Positions 46,701 to 59,000 of a DNA stretch of 64,000 nt are shown here, piece after piece (within the stretch, counting starts at the first letter, position 1; each line of letters opens with the position of its first letter). Source of the DNA: Apostichopus japonicus (Eukaryota; Echinodermata; Holothuroidea; Aspidochirotida; Stichopodidae); contig NC_092575.1 of the NCBI RefSeq assembly GCF_037975245.1, positions 7,849,001-7,913,000 on the forward strand. Direction: 5' to 3'. The position numbers were made by a program, and so were the translations under genes. The notes under the pieces are model-generated. The model was not told where the DNA came from. It made no database searches and was given only the letters and a program-made list of their open reading frames with translations.

Positions 46701-48436
46701 CTTTATTCAGTATTGTAGACTGTGAAAAATATTTTTGGCATTTGACGAAAAAGTTTTCAATTCTGACCTAGGAATCACATAACTAGGAATCACATAACTA
46801 GGAATATCATGTTGGATTTCCTACGTTTATAATTTTCAGTCTCTTAGACCCTGATTGTAAACATGAAAAGTCATAATTAATCATAACAATAATAATACCT
46901 ATTTACATAGCACATTCTATGGGCGATCTCAACGCGCTTTACAAGAAACGAAATGAGTACAAAAAATGCAGCATAGTAGAATAAAAACTTAAGATACACA
47001 AAAAGATTTAAAACATTAAGCTGGCTAATGATTCATGGTGGCAGTTCAAAGGTAAACACATTGAAATGGGTCACCATGGTGATTTGCTCATTATTAAGTT
47101 ACCGTAGAAACTGCTACAAAGTCCCCTCATTAATGCCTTGGCTTTGGCATTCTGGTGGGGTTGCATTACTTCCTTTGGTTGCGCTTTCTTCGTCTCCACC
47201 TGCAGAAAAATGAGAACAAAGAACAATTGAAATATGGAATTGAATAATGGAATTGAATATGCCAAAGTCATACCAGGAGTTAGGATAAATAGCTTGTAGC
47301 AGCACTACAGTAATACTACCTCCATAACCATGGAAGTAGCAGCTTTGTCCATGTTCATATGAAATTATCAGGGCAGCTATTGTTTAAGTAGAAGAATTTT
47401 AGTTACGGCCAGTTGCTTTTAAAATTGCATTCATGAAGTTCATGTCTATTGTGTTATTGCTAGCTCTTTTTGTGTGATTCGCTATCATGCTGTAAGAGGC
47501 TTATCTCGCAGCTAGGCAACAACTAGGGAATGTAGTGGGACTTATAGACTGGGTAACATCAATCAACCAGCATTTAATGTGTGGTGATGAAATTCATGCA
47601 AATAATTACAACTTAATTCCCACAATACACATTTGTGATTTATCAAATCAATCAATACAGTATGTGAGGTTATAGCCTCTCATGCATTTGATTCTTACTT
47701 GATTGCACAGATGAACAATTCATTTCCATTGAGGATATTGTTTCCTTGCGGCTTGCATTAAATAATTGATTTAGTAAATAATACCACAACAGAAACCAGA
47801 GTGCCTTTCAGTTCAGACGGGTACGAACATATCCTGCTGTCAGTGTTTTACTAGTGATCTTGTAGGTCACTCTATGTAACAGTGAATGTAATTATGGACA
47901 TTATGAATATGTTATGATATATATTATATATATAAATTATATATATATATATAGGCCTATATATGTAGGCCTATGTATATATATCCTTAATATATATATA
48001 TATATACCTGTATATATATATAAATGTATACCTGAAACAGTGAAAAATGTTCCACCCTCAGCCTTTGTTTAGGCATGGGAAAATTAATTGAATCAAGTAA
48101 CAATTAAAATGTAGAAAGACATATCTAATTAGCAGCTTCCTTCCCATCATCATGCAATACAACACATTCTGCCTTTCCTTAGCTTTCAGAAATATTAGTC
48201 AGCATCTTATGTCAAATCGGGTCACTGGGATTCTAGGAATATTAATATAATATGGAATTATTTTATACCTTAATAGGGGGGGGGGGCAAGGTGGGTAGGG
48301 AGGGCATTGTGACACATGATCCCTAACTTGACGAACATGTGGATTTAACTCACCATCTTATTGTTCACTTCATGAAAGTGATCTTCTGTTACTTTGTCCA
48401 CTATGTCTTCACTTTCGAATACTATAAATCCAAATC
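28709..48436 (-). CDS. MSI: Musashi RNA-binding protein, C-terminal coding part (partial gene)
   Basis: Musashi proteins bind UAG-containing motifs in mRNA 3' UTRs through two RRMs and control translation in stem, neural and germ cells (family knowledge). Seven exons (48354-48436, 47103-47199, 44844-44891, 43018-43107, 40088-40180, 32186-32388, 28709-28756) join in one frame. Seen: RNP1 [36 protein letters not shown] (the Musashi signature ending RRM2), an RG-rich patch [34 protein letters not shown] and the terminus [13 protein letters not shown], matching vertebrate SPGP...LYG, YISAASPQP and the ...TAFTNGYH end. RRM1 and the first half of RRM2 are missing and should lie right of 64000. All junctions are GT-AG with matching phases. 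MSI1, MSI2 and Rbp6 cannot be told apart here. Confidence 0.93.
28990..29235. repeat. Minisatellite in Musashi intron, 28-bp unit, about 9 copies
   Basis: Units of CTATAGTACAAACTATACCA plus CACCCTTT. Each unit is partly palindromic. On the transcribed (minus) strand each full unit contains ATAGT, an instance of the Musashi consensus (G/A)U(1-3)AGU. Confidence 0.95.
30845..31485. repeat. Minisatellite in Musashi intron, about 46-bp unit, about 14 copies
   Basis: Units contain CTAAGGATCATTAAAGGATC, AGATTTGACAGGAAATCCAT and TCACTG, with some shortened copies (for example near 30965 and 31080). Transcribed strand carries CCTTAGCAG in each unit. Confidence 0.95.
32186..32388 (-). CDS. MSI: Musashi exon: C-terminal region ([13 protein letters not shown])
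   Basis: 203 nt encoding [20 protein letters not shown], then [28 protein letters not shown]. Equivalent to the vertebrate SPGPVADLYG...YISAASPQPGSGFGHG segment. Ends in phase 0 at CAG before gtgaac, so either downstream exon can follow in frame. Confidence 0.95.
32932..32983. repeat. Short tandem repeat, 18-bp unit, 3 copies
   Basis: CAGCCTGAATATTCAACA repeated about three times, nearly perfect. Confidence 0.85.
36400..37215. repeat. Minisatellite in Musashi intron, about 35-bp unit, roughly 20 copies
   Basis: Units of CAGTGTTACTAACAATTGCA plus ATCCTACGTGTTACA with variants (ATAAACAGTG, TTTCATTGCA). I count about 17 copies of ACTAAC, which on the transcribed strand is GTTAGT, a match to the Musashi binding consensus. 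The repetitive open frames here are not genes. Confidence 0.95.
37483..37600. repeat. Tandem duplication, about 58-bp unit, two copies
   Basis: Two diverged copies starting TTCATTTAATAAAGTGACAA and TTCATTTAATAGAGTGACAA, ending in ...CTCCA. Confidence 0.75.
38640..39051. repeat. C-rich minisatellite in Musashi intron, 22-bp unit, about 18 copies
   Basis: Units of CCCCACCATGACCCTTCCCC plus TA. The transcribed minus strand is GGGG-rich: GGGGTATGGGGAAGGG followed by TCATGGT and GGGG, which fits the usual G-quadruplex pattern (four runs of at least 3 G, loops of 2, 3 and 7). Confidence 0.95.
40088..40180 (-). CDS. MSI: Musashi exon: RG-rich segment
   Basis: 93 nt encoding [20 protein letters not shown] and [10 protein letters not shown] between acceptor TGACCTAG and donor gtaaaa. 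The [10 protein letters not shown] patch matches the RG-rich region of other Musashi proteins. Phase 1 at both ends, again a possible cassette. Confidence 0.9.
40181..43017 (-). other. Musashi intron, nothing further seen
   Basis: About 2.8 kb between two phase-1 exons, AT-rich. No repeat array or exon recognised. Confidence 0.7.
43018..43107 (-). CDS. MSI: Musashi exon: linker
   Basis: 90 nt encoding [20 protein letters not shown] and CAPVSPYVA between acceptor CACTTTCAG and donor gtttgt. Phase 1 at both ends, so it is a possible cassette exon. Confidence 0.87.
43108..44843 (-). other. Musashi intron
   Basis: About 1.7 kb. Besides the 95-bp duplication it contains a GA-rich and G-rich patch (about 43155-43220) and a C run (about 43977-43987). 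No further exon seen. Confidence 0.65.
43291..43478. repeat. Tandem duplication, 95-bp unit, two copies
   Basis: ATTCTGTGACTTGCATACAT begins at 43291 and again at 43386; the copies stay similar through GTGCATGCGA and CACTTTTTGTAG. Confidence 0.85.
44844..44891 (-). CDS. MSI: Musashi exon: 48-nt linker exon
   Basis: Encodes [15 protein letters not shown] between acceptor TATTTTTACAG and donor gtatgt. Phase 1 at both ends, so it could be skipped without a frame change. Confidence 0.85.
46560..46712. repeat. Degenerate TTTACTCAG(C/A) tandem array
   Basis: About a dozen copies of TTTACTCAG with linkers GCTT or ACTT, imperfect. Confidence 0.8.
46885..47010. repeat. Dispersed-repeat fragment
   Basis: AATAATACCTATTTACATAG and ATCTCAACGCGCTTTACAAG resemble a repeat found in many marine animal genomes (ATTTATATAGCGC...AAGCGCTTTACA). 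Recognised by memory of its pattern only; family not known. Confidence 0.4.
47103..47199 (-). CDS. MSI: Musashi exon: end of RRM2 (KKAQPKEVM)
   Basis: 97 nt after acceptor TTTTCTGCAG. Encodes [12 protein letters not shown], the hallmark end of Musashi RRM2, then [15 protein letters not shown] and SSFY. Ends in phase 1 before gtaact. Confidence 0.96.
47920..48030. repeat. TA microsatellite with TAGGCCTA inserts
   Basis: Runs of TA interrupted by TAGGCCTA at about 47953 and 47969. Lies in the intron between the two RRM2 exons. Confidence 0.9.
48354..48436 (-). CDS. MSI: Musashi exon: second half of RRM2
   Basis: 83 nt between acceptor TATCTTTCAG and donor gtgagt. Encodes [16 protein letters not shown] and [12 protein letters not shown], closely matching vertebrate RRM2 (GFGFVTFENEDVVEKV...HFHEINNKM). 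Needs a phase-1 upstream exon ending in ...RG; the usual one (DKTTNRHRG) is not in the window. Confidence 0.96.
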
Positions 48437-51400
48437 CTGAAAGATACAACCAAAATAAACAAATATGTCAATTAACGACGGAATAAACGACATGATGAAA
48501 TAACGACAACACTGTTTGAACAACCACTCATGTTACTTGCTGTAAATGCTGGATGCTCAAATCTATTGGAAAGAAAAGACCAATTTACCATAATGTGTAG
48601 GGAATTAATGTAATCAACACTTATGGACAATATGGCTTCATACATGCATTTAGTATAACATATATAGATAAGTACATCCACTTTATACTACTGGTGAGCA
48701 AACAGTTAAAATCAAAACCGGATTGTTGTACTGTACAAAAAGTATAACTATCATTTGTTTCCAACCGTTTCATGAACCAATATTTTCATGTTGAATGCAC
48801 ACACAAAAAAATATATATAAATATTTACTATAATTCAAACTCCTTTTTCAATATTTTAATGAGTATCCCATTGGTATTATTTAATATCTGTAACAGCTTT
48901 TACGTCCTCCTTCAACACATTCATAGTTATAACCATCCATGCTTTCTAATCATACATAGCTTCTATAGTCAGCATTTCAATATGCAGTGAATCGTAATAT
49001 TGTTCCAACAAATGATCTCCTTATGTGTTAACCATATTTTACACAACTATTTGTAATAAGAGAATATGTTGCTTCTTTTTTTTCTTCCATTTTGTTTTTT
49101 GCATTAAAACATATATGACAGAACAGGTTGAGAGCTCATCGCAAACCCATCGCAAGCAATAAAATAAAATACTTAATCGTCATACTGTCCTGTATTATTT
49201 AAAGTTTGTTAATTTTTTTTATTTTTTGTTGCAGCTGTTTTAGAGATCTGGTAGTTTTCCATTTTTCTCAAAATGAAGCAGATCAATTATTTCAAAGATA
49301 AGTCCTTTGTCATTTTCGGAAACAGGGTTTAGTCTCACCACTACCTGCCAGGATACTTGTTTACTGTGAATGACGCAAGTGTCACTTGACCTCATCCAAC
49401 ACACACTACAGGTAAAAGGCTCTGATACTTCCTTCAGAATTATACTCTGACAGATTGTTGCTAGGCAACAAATGGGGTGAGAGCTGATTCAATATCAGAA
49501 AAAAGAAGGTTATTAAAAACCTAAAATGTGAATTTTTTTAAGGTAAGACCATAAACAGCATTTCGGAGACAAGTGGTAAATGATATAGGAGGATATTTAA
49601 GTATAAAAAAAACTGGACTAATTTAATAGCTTTCAAGAAAATGGGTCAACAAAATACAGCATTGCTGGATGAAAATGGATTTTACAAGGCAACCTTGTAA
49701 GTTGTAAGGCAATATCCACAGTAAAACATATAAAATTCATTCAGGGATATGGATTTAAAGTCAACCAATGAATTGTATAATCCTGAGGTTTGAACGAACG
49801 ACTTACTTGAAATTACACTTACTCTGAAAGAGACATTTGTTGATTTTTTTTTTTGGTGGGGGGGTGGGTAAGGGGGGGATTCGCTGCAAGAAGCAGGCAA
49901 AGGAATGAACATGAGCTTTTCCGCAATTTTTTCGCAATTCTTTGTAGTGCAGGCAAATTGTTTGAAGTGAATCATTTACTGTACAAATGTAGGTAATACA
50001 TTGACATGTGGATTCACATGAAACAAAATATAAATTTTGCTATTGCAATAACTGTCACCATCTTAGTTAGTCAGATTAGCTGCTAAGGTTAATCAAATTC
50101 TTGCTGTATCAAAAATTATATTTTCTTTCACTTAACTCATGTTTTATAAATAGAGATCATACAGTATATGACTTAAAATATGACGAAAGATATGAGAAAA
50201 ATAAAAACAGAGCATTGGTTGTGGATAGACAGGTAACGGAAGAATCTAATACAGAATATATTGAAGTGTAACCATGGTTACATATTGTATTTGAACACAC
50301 AACTACAGTAGAAAGGCAAAGAACCACCTGAGGCTTATCTATTGTGCCAAACCTTTATGTTCATGGTTAATAACATACTTTCCTTCCTCCCAGCACAATG
50401 GGAATTAAACTACACTATTAAACATAATAGTCCCATAACTAATAACTGCATAGTTATAAACCTTTAGTTAAGCTTAATAGTTTTAATAGCTTCACAGTTC
50501 TAATTAATAGCCTCATACAGGTTTTAATAGCCTCATAGTTTTAATAGGCTCTTACCTCTAAAAAAGTGAAGAGTCTCAAATTGATAGTTAACTACACTAC
50601 GACAGCCTCATATCATCTTGTTTAACAATTAACCAAACAAAATTGTGCACATTTTCACATCTGCCAGTCTTTATATAAGCTGACAATGATAAGAGATTAT
50701 GGTTTTACCTGAGCAGAACTATACAGTCAATACTAATGGATAATACTGTAGGACTGGCTGGTTAGTGTCCGAAAAGAACTGGTAATTGCATTCCTTAGCA
50801 ACGTAAATAGTTCTGGCTGATCCAAGTAAGATGAATCGACCACCAATCACACACCAGTCATAACCTAGCTACCAGAGGATATGCAACGCATGCATAACTA
50901 TAGAGGATGGCAACGCATGCATAACTATATGTCACTCTCTTATTTTAGAGCAACCAGTTGTAGGAACTATTGCCTCTATTAAAGTCCATTAGCCATCGCA
51001 GGTATGAGAGAAATGAGGTGGTAAACAGACAGAGATATGATCACCTCACGGCCTTGGATTCAAGAAATGGGCTCCATAAAGGCATATTCATCTTAGGTAG
51101 ACATTTCGTGTTGCCATAGTTACTTGACGTCACACAGTGGTTCTTTCTGTCCATACCCTTCATTATATTAACATGTACCATTGACATTCTCTTTATTGAA
51201 GAATTACTGCAATTTACTGAAAATATAGGTTGTTGTGAAGGTCAAATATATAGGTTACTGCAGGTATAATGTGTGGCAGGAAGATATTAAACAATGTCTG
51301 AATACAATGGGTGAATTACACACACACACACACACACAAACTAGATGATGTTGTCATGGTGGATGCATTGATGATTCCATCAATCAATCAATCGGCTAGG

Positions 51401-52899
51401 AAGGAAAGCAATGCAACTGGAGGCTGTTTTTTTTTTTTTCCATTTTCTTGTTGATATTTTCTTGTATTTCTCTTATCCATAGTGAATTACAAAGAACTGA
51501 TAAGAGTGTAGTAACATTACCAACTCCAAATTGTGATAATTACAGGAGAGATAAAACTAAGAGTAATGCTTGCCCCAGTTATTGCCCGTCTCTGGTCCTA
51601 TACAGACCCCACCATATAGGCAGAGCTCTTTCTGGTCTATCAACTCATGAATTATCAATATATTAATTACTGAGTTGATCTTGGGCCATATCATCCTCCT
51701 GAACAACTCAGACCAAATCAAATTACGTTGTAATTTTACTTCAATTACTTCAACTTGTGAAAATCTTTCATGAGGAAAACGCTCTGCTGTGAAGTAGGGT
51801 AGGTGAGGCGACGGGTTCATGACTAAGAAATATTAATTTAGCCGTAGTATTCGGCTGGATCGAGCGAAACAATTTGATCACATTGTTTGCACGCTATCTT
51901 TTCGTTTGTTAAAGCCTTCTGCTCTAATGTGTCACTGAATAGTAATACATAATTGATGTTGTAGCTAGAATACTGTTGAGAAACAAAGGAAAATTATTAA
52001 AAGTTAAAGAGGCACCAGTACTTTTCAACCCAGAACTCCCTTACATACAATGATAGCACTTTCCCTGAGCTCCTTTTAACAAACATAAAGAACGGTGACC
52101 TTTCTACTGATAGTTATATCCATATATACAAAAAAAGACAGACTCTTGCTGATATTTAATAAACACATTTGCTCTTGGATATCATATTCATATTTTAAGC
52201 TCTACTGCCAAACTAAACAGACTGACATCTTAAAATGGTGCCAGAGTAAAAATTTAAAAAAAAAACCTTCTTGAATTTTTATTCTGATGGCTTTTCATTT
52301 TGATGATTTTTTTCTTCCCTTCACTTCTTTCTCTGCATATAACATATGCTATATTTCAGATTTCATAACGTATTACCTTCAATTTTTTTTAATCATTTTA
52401 TTAATAAACCTGTCGTCTTGCTTGATAAATCTGTTACTCTCAAACAGTGTTTATTCAACCAGAAGTGGCGAAGTTGGGACTTTAATTTCACTTCACTTGG
52501 TGTTCCTTTCACCCTTTCATCAAACATTTCAATAGCCGTGATATTGAGTAATCAATCACATTTTCAGTATTACATCAGTATTTTTTTCTCCCTCCACCTC
52601 TATTTCTCTCTCTTCCAACCAATTCCTGAAGATATGATAGCGTTCACTCTTATCTGATTTCAATGTCATTCCATTTTCTTTAAATTCTTTGACTAAGAAA
52701 GGCAAAAATAGAAAACGGTCTGTCTGTAGGTTTTGATCCAAATTTTTTGCTATCGTTTTTTGACCTTGTGATAAAAAGACACTCCATATCTTAGAAGCCT
52801 TAAGGGGAACACCCCATCAGCCCCTGTTCCAATTAAACTTTCAACTTCCCAGTCCTCAATTAAAGGTCAATTAGTCTATTCTATTTTTCTCTCATAATT

Positions 52900-53035
52900 A
52901 CTGTGATATTTATAGTTATTGTGATATTAATATCATTTCTAATTTGTTATTGTTAATTGTTATTAACATTACTATGAATAAATATTCAATTGTGATATTA
53001 ATATCATTATAATATACTGTGATATTAATACTACT
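52900..53035. repeat. Irregular CTGTGATATTAATATCATT repeats
   Basis: Four or five loose copies of TGTGATATTAATATCATT spaced over about 130 bp; the core GATATTAATATC is a palindrome. Confidence 0.7.
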
Positions 53036-56000
53036 GTGTGCAGTACCTCTTTGAAGTGTTGGCCACAAACATTAACGTACAAACGAGCAAATTTAGGATC
53101 TAACATCCCTTAGAACTGCTGATTCTAGGCTTGAGTTTAATATTCAAATAATGCATTGGTCATCTATGTCGCATTTTTGTCCCCCAATTTTCATGGCAGT
53201 TTATCAAAACATGTAGGGAACCATTCATCCATCTTACTTCAAAAGTCAAGTATGTGAGAGCTGGAGTATTCTGAAATAATCCAATATTCAATATTAACTG
53301 TCTGAACAAAGATGAACAATGATTCACACTGTATTTTTGAGGGAAGAATCTCAACTTTTGCACTCTCTGCCAAACCTCTCTCGATGAAATTTATGCAAAA
53401 ATTGTTCTTGTTTCACTCTCTCACTGATGTATACATTAGATGTATGGTCAGAACTAATGACATTCTTAAAGGAATTAGCCCATTCAAAGCTTTATTCATA
53501 GCAATAAATCCAACACATAACCAAACTCTTTGTAATCTTTCCTATATACCAGGTAAGTTATTGATTTTTCACCAACAAATGGTTAAAGAGTTCATACTCC
53601 CCAAAGTACGAAAAGCAAAATGACACCATTTTTTTCCGGTAGAATTCACTTTTCAGAATTATTTCCTGACGAACACTTTGATGGATATTTCCTTCTAACA
53701 TTGTAAGCTCTCTTGAACAAAGTAGTTGCCCCCTAGGTGCACCATGGGTTACAAGGCTTTGAAAAGTCACCTGCTTTAGTATGACCTTCCATAGAGCCAA
53801 CTTGTCCTTACAGTTAACAATCTCGACGCATCTTGAGATTGGACAAGTACGGATTCCGATAGCGGAGAATTTAGATGGAATGTGCCGGTAATACCCGGAC
53901 GGGCAGAGTCACGCAAAGACGACGACCGGGAAAAAGACGGAGGGAAATAACATTTGGATTTAATATCCAGACTATGGCCGTGGGTATTTTCCCCCAATAA
54001 AAATCACTTCTTGATGGAATTTTTCTTCAGAAATGAATTGAATAGAGATGTCTCAAGGGGTTAGTGTGGAAGGCATCATGAATATTTATGAGAAACAGTA
54101 AGTACTCAGAGGAACTGGAACCTTTGGACATGAAAGGTGTTGCTCACGTACAAGTACTTTACGTCCTTGTGTTCGTCCAACCTCCCACCCCCCCCCCCCA
54201 TGTTGGATTTTATCTTCTCCAAACATCAAAGTTATTTCCACGTCCTCATCAAAAAATTAAAGTCAATCTCTACTGTGCCTGTGGTTGCAATGATATTGTT
54301 TAACGAAATAATAATTTGACGGCTTTCATGTCATAGATTTGTTTACTAAATATCTCAATTCTTTAGTCTTTTCTTCTCTAAGAATCTGATTAAATGCTTG
54401 TAGCATTAAATCATTCTGCTTACCATTTTCTCCTCATAACTTACAGATGATTCCCAAAATACTGATCACTTCATAGAAATCCTGATCATTACCATCATTG
54501 TTCATTTTAATCTTGCTGCTTGCACATATCTGACCTTCAAAATAAGATTCGCCTATCTCATACAAATAAGAATTGATGAGTGAGTCTGAAAGTGGCAGAG
54601 AATTAGCTGGAATCGTTACTGAAATCGCAATTCATATTTTACACGCAGACAAGTTACATGCCTAGGGTTGTTTGGATTCGTTGGCTATTGTGGAATTCCC
54701 ACTGTGCCAGCTGAGAGCAATATGAACATTGAGTGTAATTATCCTGGGGCTATAATACAGTATATAGTTGTAGTGTGCTTTGGGACTCTTAATTTGTGAA
54801 TGTCATAATTATGTATACATATAATCCAAAATAATGTGTCTTCATTGAACTCCTATTTCACATCATTCTTTATGTTCATGACTACGGAATTCTCTTTTAC
54901 AGCTTGATGGTGACCTCTGACCCTGTTTTCATAAACTCATACATGTATTGAACTGCATCAATGAAGAATCATCATTGGCCATGGAATGGTCACACTGAAA
55001 TAATGGTCTGTTGAAGTTGAACATAGAGTCACATGCATGGTATGATGAAAACCACAGTGCTTGGAAAATATATCAAAAGTTGCATCTAAACAAAAATAGC
55101 AGTTATTAACTTGAGGGTATTGCTTTGATGTTTATAATTTATTCATTATGACTGGAATTACTTTCTCCAACTTCAAACTATCACACAGATTCATTCATGT
55201 ATCATGGAAAGTATGCAATGAATATCAGGCCTCTACAACTCCTCCTCCCACCCCCCACCCTCCCCTCTTTCCACTTCCCAGAGGTACTTCATCACATGTT
55301 TTCCTACATTCCTCAATGTTTGAGTGTTGGATAAAAATGTGCCTTTGTGGTTTTAATATGCCACATTTCATTGATACTATAATATCCCAGGAGACAAACT
55401 GCCATTTTCTCTGCAAAGATAACATAGTACTTATTTCTATTACCATATTAAACCGTGGCCTCTTTCCTTTTCCCCTCTCCCCACCCCCTCCAGAATAGAA
55501 TTCCATTATGTGCATTCTGCCACAACTTAATTGACTTAAAATTGTCTTTTAAACCATGCAATCAACATTTATGCAAGCTTGAAGGCAAAGCACATCCTAA
55601 TAACAGCAGACTTTTTAACAGATAATAATCACCAAGTTGCCTCCCACTGTACTTTATGATTAAGGTATTTTCGAGAAAATATTGTGTGAACTAAGCGAGA
55701 GCCAATCAATCTACTGACCCACATAAAGATTCATACTCATATATGGCCGATTAATTCACGAGGACACCCTTCTCCGGCTAATGCCACTTTAGAAATAATA
55801 CCGACCAACCCCTTGGGATAGGTTTTTTCATTTGGGGGGAACCCCAAAAGGAGGTTTCTTGCGGTTAATTTTGGCTTCTCATGGTAAATGGCCACTCATC
55901 AGTCCAAAGATCTTTATCAAACCAAGCTTAAAGGAGATTACCATCCATGGACAACCGTGAATAAAACCAACTCTATATCTATGCTACAGTTTTAATAAAT

Positions 56001-59000
56001 GGTTTTTGCTCACTGTAAATATTGCTTATTTTTGTAAGAATATTGTGCTCAGCTTTTCTTCACATTAAAATTAATTACAACCCACCTGTTCACATATTAT
56101 GGCAGGTTTAGTGATAACGACATCATATTTATGATCATACATTGCTGTCTGCCACACTCTGATTGGCTCATTTCAGTTGTATTGTTTTATTGTAATTTTG
56201 CTGTGTACATTCTAGGTAGTATGCACAGCATTATACGTTCTATATAGTCCATGCATGAGACTAACGTACACAAGCCCAATGTTACTTAAGTCTGTTTCCA
56301 CAATCGCAAAGTTTCTGGGCATGATATGTAAATGATTATTCCCGAACAGATTACATATCAAGTTTCACAGTACAACAATATCTTGAATACTTAGGCACAT
56401 CTCAACCTGGTACGTGTAACAATTGCCTTGGCTGAGAAAAACCCTTGAAGATTTGATTCTTTATTAAAGGTTTAAAAAAAAAAGGCCCCCAAAAAAATTT
56501 CTGGTACATTTATGCCAGAAACATCTACAAATATTGTTGAAATGCTCAGACAAAATGTAAATTAATCCCATGAATTTTGCTTCTTGAAACATAAAAACTC
56601 ATTGTAAAGTTTGCATTTATAAGCCAACTGAGCATATTTAATTTCCTCACAATTAGCACACAGACAATTTATAATGCAAACTTTTGTGATTATTACCATC
56701 ATTTAAACAATAACTATTTGATTAGGATAACCAGGCAGGACAATTCAACTGCCTGTCATCTTCATTAATACATTAAGAGGAAGGAGAAATTAAAGCCAAA
56801 ACTTTTCATCTAGACTTCAACCCTCCTTAGAAACATTTAAAAAAAAAAAATCCTGAACAGTGATGCTGTTAATGCGTCCTCGGCTTGGAAAGCTGCTTTA
56901 AATCATTCAATCAAAGGAAAGGGATTGAAATTTGCCAAAAAATAAAAAAAAAAAAGGAAGGGAGAGAAAAAAGTGAAAGAGGGAGAACCTGACCTGGCTC
57001 AATTATTTCATAGTTGGTTTGAAAGAGAAAGACTAAGCCCCTTTTCTGATTAAACTGCGAGGGCTCAAATTACGTGAAATGAAATGATTGATGGCAAGTG
57101 GTGTACTTCAAAAGGTTGTTGGTACAAATGCCAGCTGGTTGACGATGAAAGGAGACAGTACCTGTAAATGCCTGTAAACTAGGAAATGAAGGGACATTTA
57201 CAGGTGATTGAATAACTGGTCACAAGTTAGCACTTTATGTCAAGTAAGGGTAACAACCCCCAACCCCCCCCCCCCCATTCTGCACCGGGCTTGCTGGATC
57301 GAACAAGGTTCAGTGTTAAAAGATTCACAATCGAAAAACCAATCTTAACAATTGCTGATTTGGTAAATACAGAAAGAATGATAAAAGTTCCTTCTGTTGG
57401 CAACAACATTTTAAGGTAAAATGCTGCTCTTCTTAATCATGATATGGTCAAGTAATTTAGGATCCTGCCAATTAATTATGCCATGTGCAAAGAAACATTG
57501 CAATTTGTGTGGCACATATATGCCTTATTTGCATCATGTTCAAGTTTTGAAGTATTTAACATAGTCTTTCCAATTCCGTGCATTGTGAAGAAACCAAACA
57601 CTACCACTGACAGCATCCATTTTATCAAATGATTTACTCTGTATTTCTGACAACAGTATAAAACTTCATGAAAAGTTTTGTGGCCATATTGAAGTGACAC
57701 CCCACCCCCCCATCCATATTTATGCTTATTTACAAGACAATTTACCATCAAACTACCGTCTAACTCAAAACGACTGATCCATTTTGGAAATTACCACAAA
57801 ATTTTTGTTACTTATTTTTTCTCGTTACTTTAATTAAAATTTCATTATCAAATGTAAATTTGCCGGAAAAGATTCTGTTTTTAACATTTCTAACATTGAA
57901 TGATTGAGTGCATCTCATTAAAGCCAAAAAACCTAACAAATATCTATATGAAGATGTATACGACACTATCCAGTTGCTCGGCGACAATCTCCATCTTCAG
58001 AACCATCAGAAATGTATCTTAATTATTGAGGCTCCATCTCAAAGTGAAACACATGGGAATGATTATTACTTTAGGTTACCATCAACGCATCAGCCATATA
58101 GCGTGCCACTGCCAGTCAACTACTTAAAACGATGTGTTTTCTACCTTGAATACAAATGACATTTAAGCGTAAATTAGATCAGACCGTGGCGGAGTGTTGA
58201 CATTGACCTTAGCCTTTTAATGTGACTACTGTTCACAGATCGCTGCATCGGGTGGGGGGGATGGAGGGGGTCCCACAGGGGTTCAGGAGATATTATCCAA
58301 ATTACCTCCAACACTAAACGAGGACGACGGACCATATAAAGAATAGAGATCGGCTCGTGTGAGTCAATTCACACTACCAGCCCAAAGGAAGAAAAATACA
58401 CACATTGTCCATTGGGAGCTCCGTAACTACAGGCATACACTTAGTCCAATGAACTAACCGGGAGAGCAAACACTCACAGAATCCTGAGGATAAGTTCTGA
58501 GCTAATTGTGAACGACACCAGCATGAGGAGAATGCAGCACACATATTGTCGAACACTAGGAGATAGCAAACAAATCTAGCTGCAGTACAGAAAAAAACAT
58601 CTTACAAATTTGTTACTTATTTTCAGTTCTCAAACAGATTTTCTACCATTTCTAAATTGTAGACAAACAGCAGATCTCATTTAAACTTAAAGACTGCCCT
58701 CATTTCAGGACTCAAGTTGCATGGTTACTAAAGTTCCCTTTTTTTCTTCCATAAATACAGTTATAAAGAAACAAATGAATGACGGTGAATAACTGTCATA
58801 TATTTTGATGTAGGTCAGTGAAAAGGGAGCATGGGATGGGAGCATGGGTAGGGGAAGGTGGGGTTTGGAGGGTGGGGTTGGGAAGGTGGGGTTGGGATGG
58901 CTGAGAGGGAAGAACAAGTGAAACTGTTATCCACCACACATTACATGCATTTCGATAGAATAAATACACCTTCCATGCAGAAGTTACTGGATAATGGAAT

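Larger units (their letters stand above)
44892..47102 (-). other. Musashi intron
   Basis: About 2.2 kb. Contains a degenerate TTTACTCAG array and a dispersed-repeat fragment near 46885-47010. A putative small exon near 46330-46380 was rejected on phase. Confidence 0.65.

Noticed and set aside
53776-53997. Upstream Musashi exon
   Set aside because: Phase 0 at its donor would put a stop soon after the join to the RRM2 exon; kept only as a low-interest finding.
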